A DNA stretch of 40,752 nucleotides from Candidatus Devosia symbiotica (lineage in GTDB: Bacteria > Pseudomonadota > Alphaproteobacteria > Rhizobiales > Devosiaceae). A model generated the notes under the pieces. It was not told the origin of the DNA and did no database searches. It worked only from the letters and a program-made list of their open reading frames with translations. Within the stretch, counting starts at the first letter, position 1, and each line of letters opens with the position of its first letter. The DNA lies in assembly GCA_025050575.1 (NCBI GenBank), contig JALBVE010000012.1, positions 1-40,752 on the forward strand. The letters are read 5' to 3'. Made by a program: the position numbers and the translations under genes. Of the stretch, positions 39,601 through 40,752 are shown in pieces.

Positions 39601-40113
39601 GGCATTGCCTCGCTCAATCGCGAAGGTCGTGCCCGCCTCAACGAGGCCTTCGTCAAGGTCAATGTGCATTTCCAGGAGCTGTTCACCACCCTATTTGGCG
39701 GTGGCACGGCCAAACTGAGTTTTGTCGAGAGCGACGATCCGCTTGAGGCGGGTCTGGAAATCATTGCTCGCCCGCCCGGCAAGAAGCCGCAGACGATGAC
39801 GCTGCTCTCAGGTGGCGAGCAGGCGCTGACCGCCATGAGCTTGATTTTTGCCGTGTTCCTCACCAATCTGGCGCCGATCTGCGTGCTCGACGAAGTCGAC
39901 GCGCCGCTCGATGACGCCAATGTCGAGCGCTTCTGCAATCTGCTCGATTCTATGCGCACGCGCACCAATACCCGCTTCATGGTCATCACCCACAATCCGA
40001 TTACTATGAGCCGGGTTGATCGCCTATTCGGCGTCACCATGGCCGAAGGCGGGGTCAGCCAACTGGTTTCGGTGGATCTGACCACGGCCGAGACATTTCT
40101 CGAGCCGGTTTGA
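36658..40113 (+). CDS. smc: Chromosome segregation protein SMC
   Basis: A condensin ATPase of 1151 residues that organises and separates chromosomes with ScpA and ScpB. The N-terminal head has Walker A [20 protein letters not shown]. Two long coiled-coil arms (about 170-490 and 640-990, rich in Ala, Glu, Arg) flank a hinge around 500-640 ([17 protein letters not shown]). The C-terminal head has the signature [19 protein letters not shown], Walker B [19 protein letters not shown] and the final His switch [10 protein letters not shown]. The frame is undamaged over 3.4 kb. I chose ATG 36658 ([14 protein letters not shown]); the frame extends upstream only into a palindromic repeat. Confidence 0.96.
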   Translation: [1151 protein letters not shown]

Positions 40114-40177
40114 GTGTGCTTTGAGAGCTGAAAGGAGCGACAATGCCCCATTGTGTGCCCGCACTGATGCGTTTACA

Positions 40178-40752
40178 CTTAAATCCCAGATGGCTTCTGC
40201 AGTCCTGATCGTCAAATCGAGCTTACGCCTTTTCTCGTCTATGATGATGGAATTGCCCTCCTCGGTGGAGGCAAAGCCGCATTGCGGTGCGATGCCAAAC
40301 TGCTCGATATCGGCATATTTGCTGGCTACCTCAAACTTCCGCCTGAGGTCGTCGATATCCTCGAGTTCCGCCGGTTTGGTGGTAATGAAGTCAGGCAATA
40401 CGCGCTTCTTGCCCTTGGACAACAGGCGCAGCGGCTCGAGCCCGCCGGCGCGCTTGATATCATATTCCATGAAATAGATGTCGATATCGGTCTGGTTGAA
40501 GATCGCATTGGCCGCCGGGTCATAGGCGTTTTCGACTACCCAGGTGGATTTGAAATTGCCGCGGCATATATGCATGCCGATCAGCATGCGTTGGGTCGGT
40601 CGATAATGGCGTCGTGCATCATCTTAGCATAGCGTCCGATCAGCCAATCGGGGTCCCCGCCCTTGGCCTGGCGCTCGGCGCGGATTTTTGGGTCGCACAG
40701 ATAGGCAAAGAAGATGTCGTCCAGCTACAGATAGCGGCAGCTGGCCATAGCC
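40178..40752 (-). pseudogene. MetE-like cobalamin-independent methionine synthase-family gene, remnant (partial)
   Basis: On the minus strand, running in from beyond the window. In one frame: CRYL, TAG in place of a Gln codon, LDDIFFAYLCDPKIRAERQA, GGDPDWLIGRYAKMMHDAII. After a frameshift near 40595 comes MLIGMHICRGNFKSTWVVEN, DPAANAIFNQTDIDIYFMEY, APQCGFASTEEGN with the zinc-site Cys, and TAEAIWDL. The natural end seems lost through one extra T near 40178, so the open frame runs on to 40024, antisense to smc. These single-domain UROD/MetE-like proteins are related to methionine synthase; the exact substrate is uncertain. Confidence 0.8.

Overview
The window looks like the chromosome of an alphaproteobacterium of the order Hyphomicrobiales (Rhizobiales), possibly Devosia-like. 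The assignment is inference from gene content and order: a mutS-glnD-murJ-trpS-usp-nfu run, a rimP-nusA-ylxR-infB run, a phoH-ybeY-corC run, a candidate Irr-type iron box, an NDUFA9-like protein and a family of palindromic repeats. The most striking property is the contrast between intact housekeeping genes and decayed accessory genes. About a dozen genes are broken by frameshifts, stops, deletions or rearrangements, as expected for a lineage undergoing recent genome reduction, for example through host restriction.

Layout. 1-5.9 kb: the transcription/translation operon rimP-nusA-ylxR-infB, closed by a hairpin terminator. 6.0-8.7 kb, minus strand: phoH-ybeY-corC, with a hexanucleotide repeat expanded inside phoH. 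8.7-10.5 kb: an unidentified degraded gene and the carcass of mutS. 10.5-17.1 kb: glnD, murJ, trpS, a universal stress protein and an Nfu-type Fe-S protein with a candidate Irr box in front. 17.1-20.8 kb, minus strand: an L,D-transpeptidase, pnp and rpsO. 20.9-22.0 kb: a dead HWE histidine kinase and a dead small gene. 22.1-26.2 kb: miaB, an HxlR regulator remnant, then trmB and metK on the minus strand. 26.4-28.1 kb: tRNA-Leu(CAG), a dead GFA-family gene and an NDUFA9-like gene with a very strong terminator. 28.1-31.6 kb: a decay zone with a PadR regulator, a D-lactate dehydrogenase (DLD-II type) split in two, and inverted ABC-transporter fragments lodged between the halves. 31.6-33.9 kb: an intact RNA uracil methyltransferase, then an IS5-type transposase fragment fused in frame to a dead quinone oxidoreductase. 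34.0-40.1 kb: mutY, a DciA-like protein, a DsbA-like thioredoxin and smc, with palindromic repeats between them. 40.2 kb to the end: a dead MetE-like gene.

How the parts relate. In typical rhizobia, to my knowledge, most genes of the first 26 kb lie in one collinear cluster (mutS-glnD-murJ-trpS-usp-nfu...miaB-phoH-ybeY-corC-lnt-metK-trmB-rimP-nusA-ylxR-infB-rbfA-truB-rpsO-pnp). Here the same genes lie within 26 kb but are cut into six blocks in alternating orientation, with lnt, rbfA and truB absent and dead genes at several joints. The mutS gene has lost its mismatch-recognition half and is frameshifted, whereas mutY is intact. Several lesions look like slippage in short repeats, which would fit a history of mismatch-repair loss. 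I found no CRISPR array, prophage, toxin-antitoxin pair, defence island or recognisable new multigene system. The interest of the window lies in how this genome is decaying.
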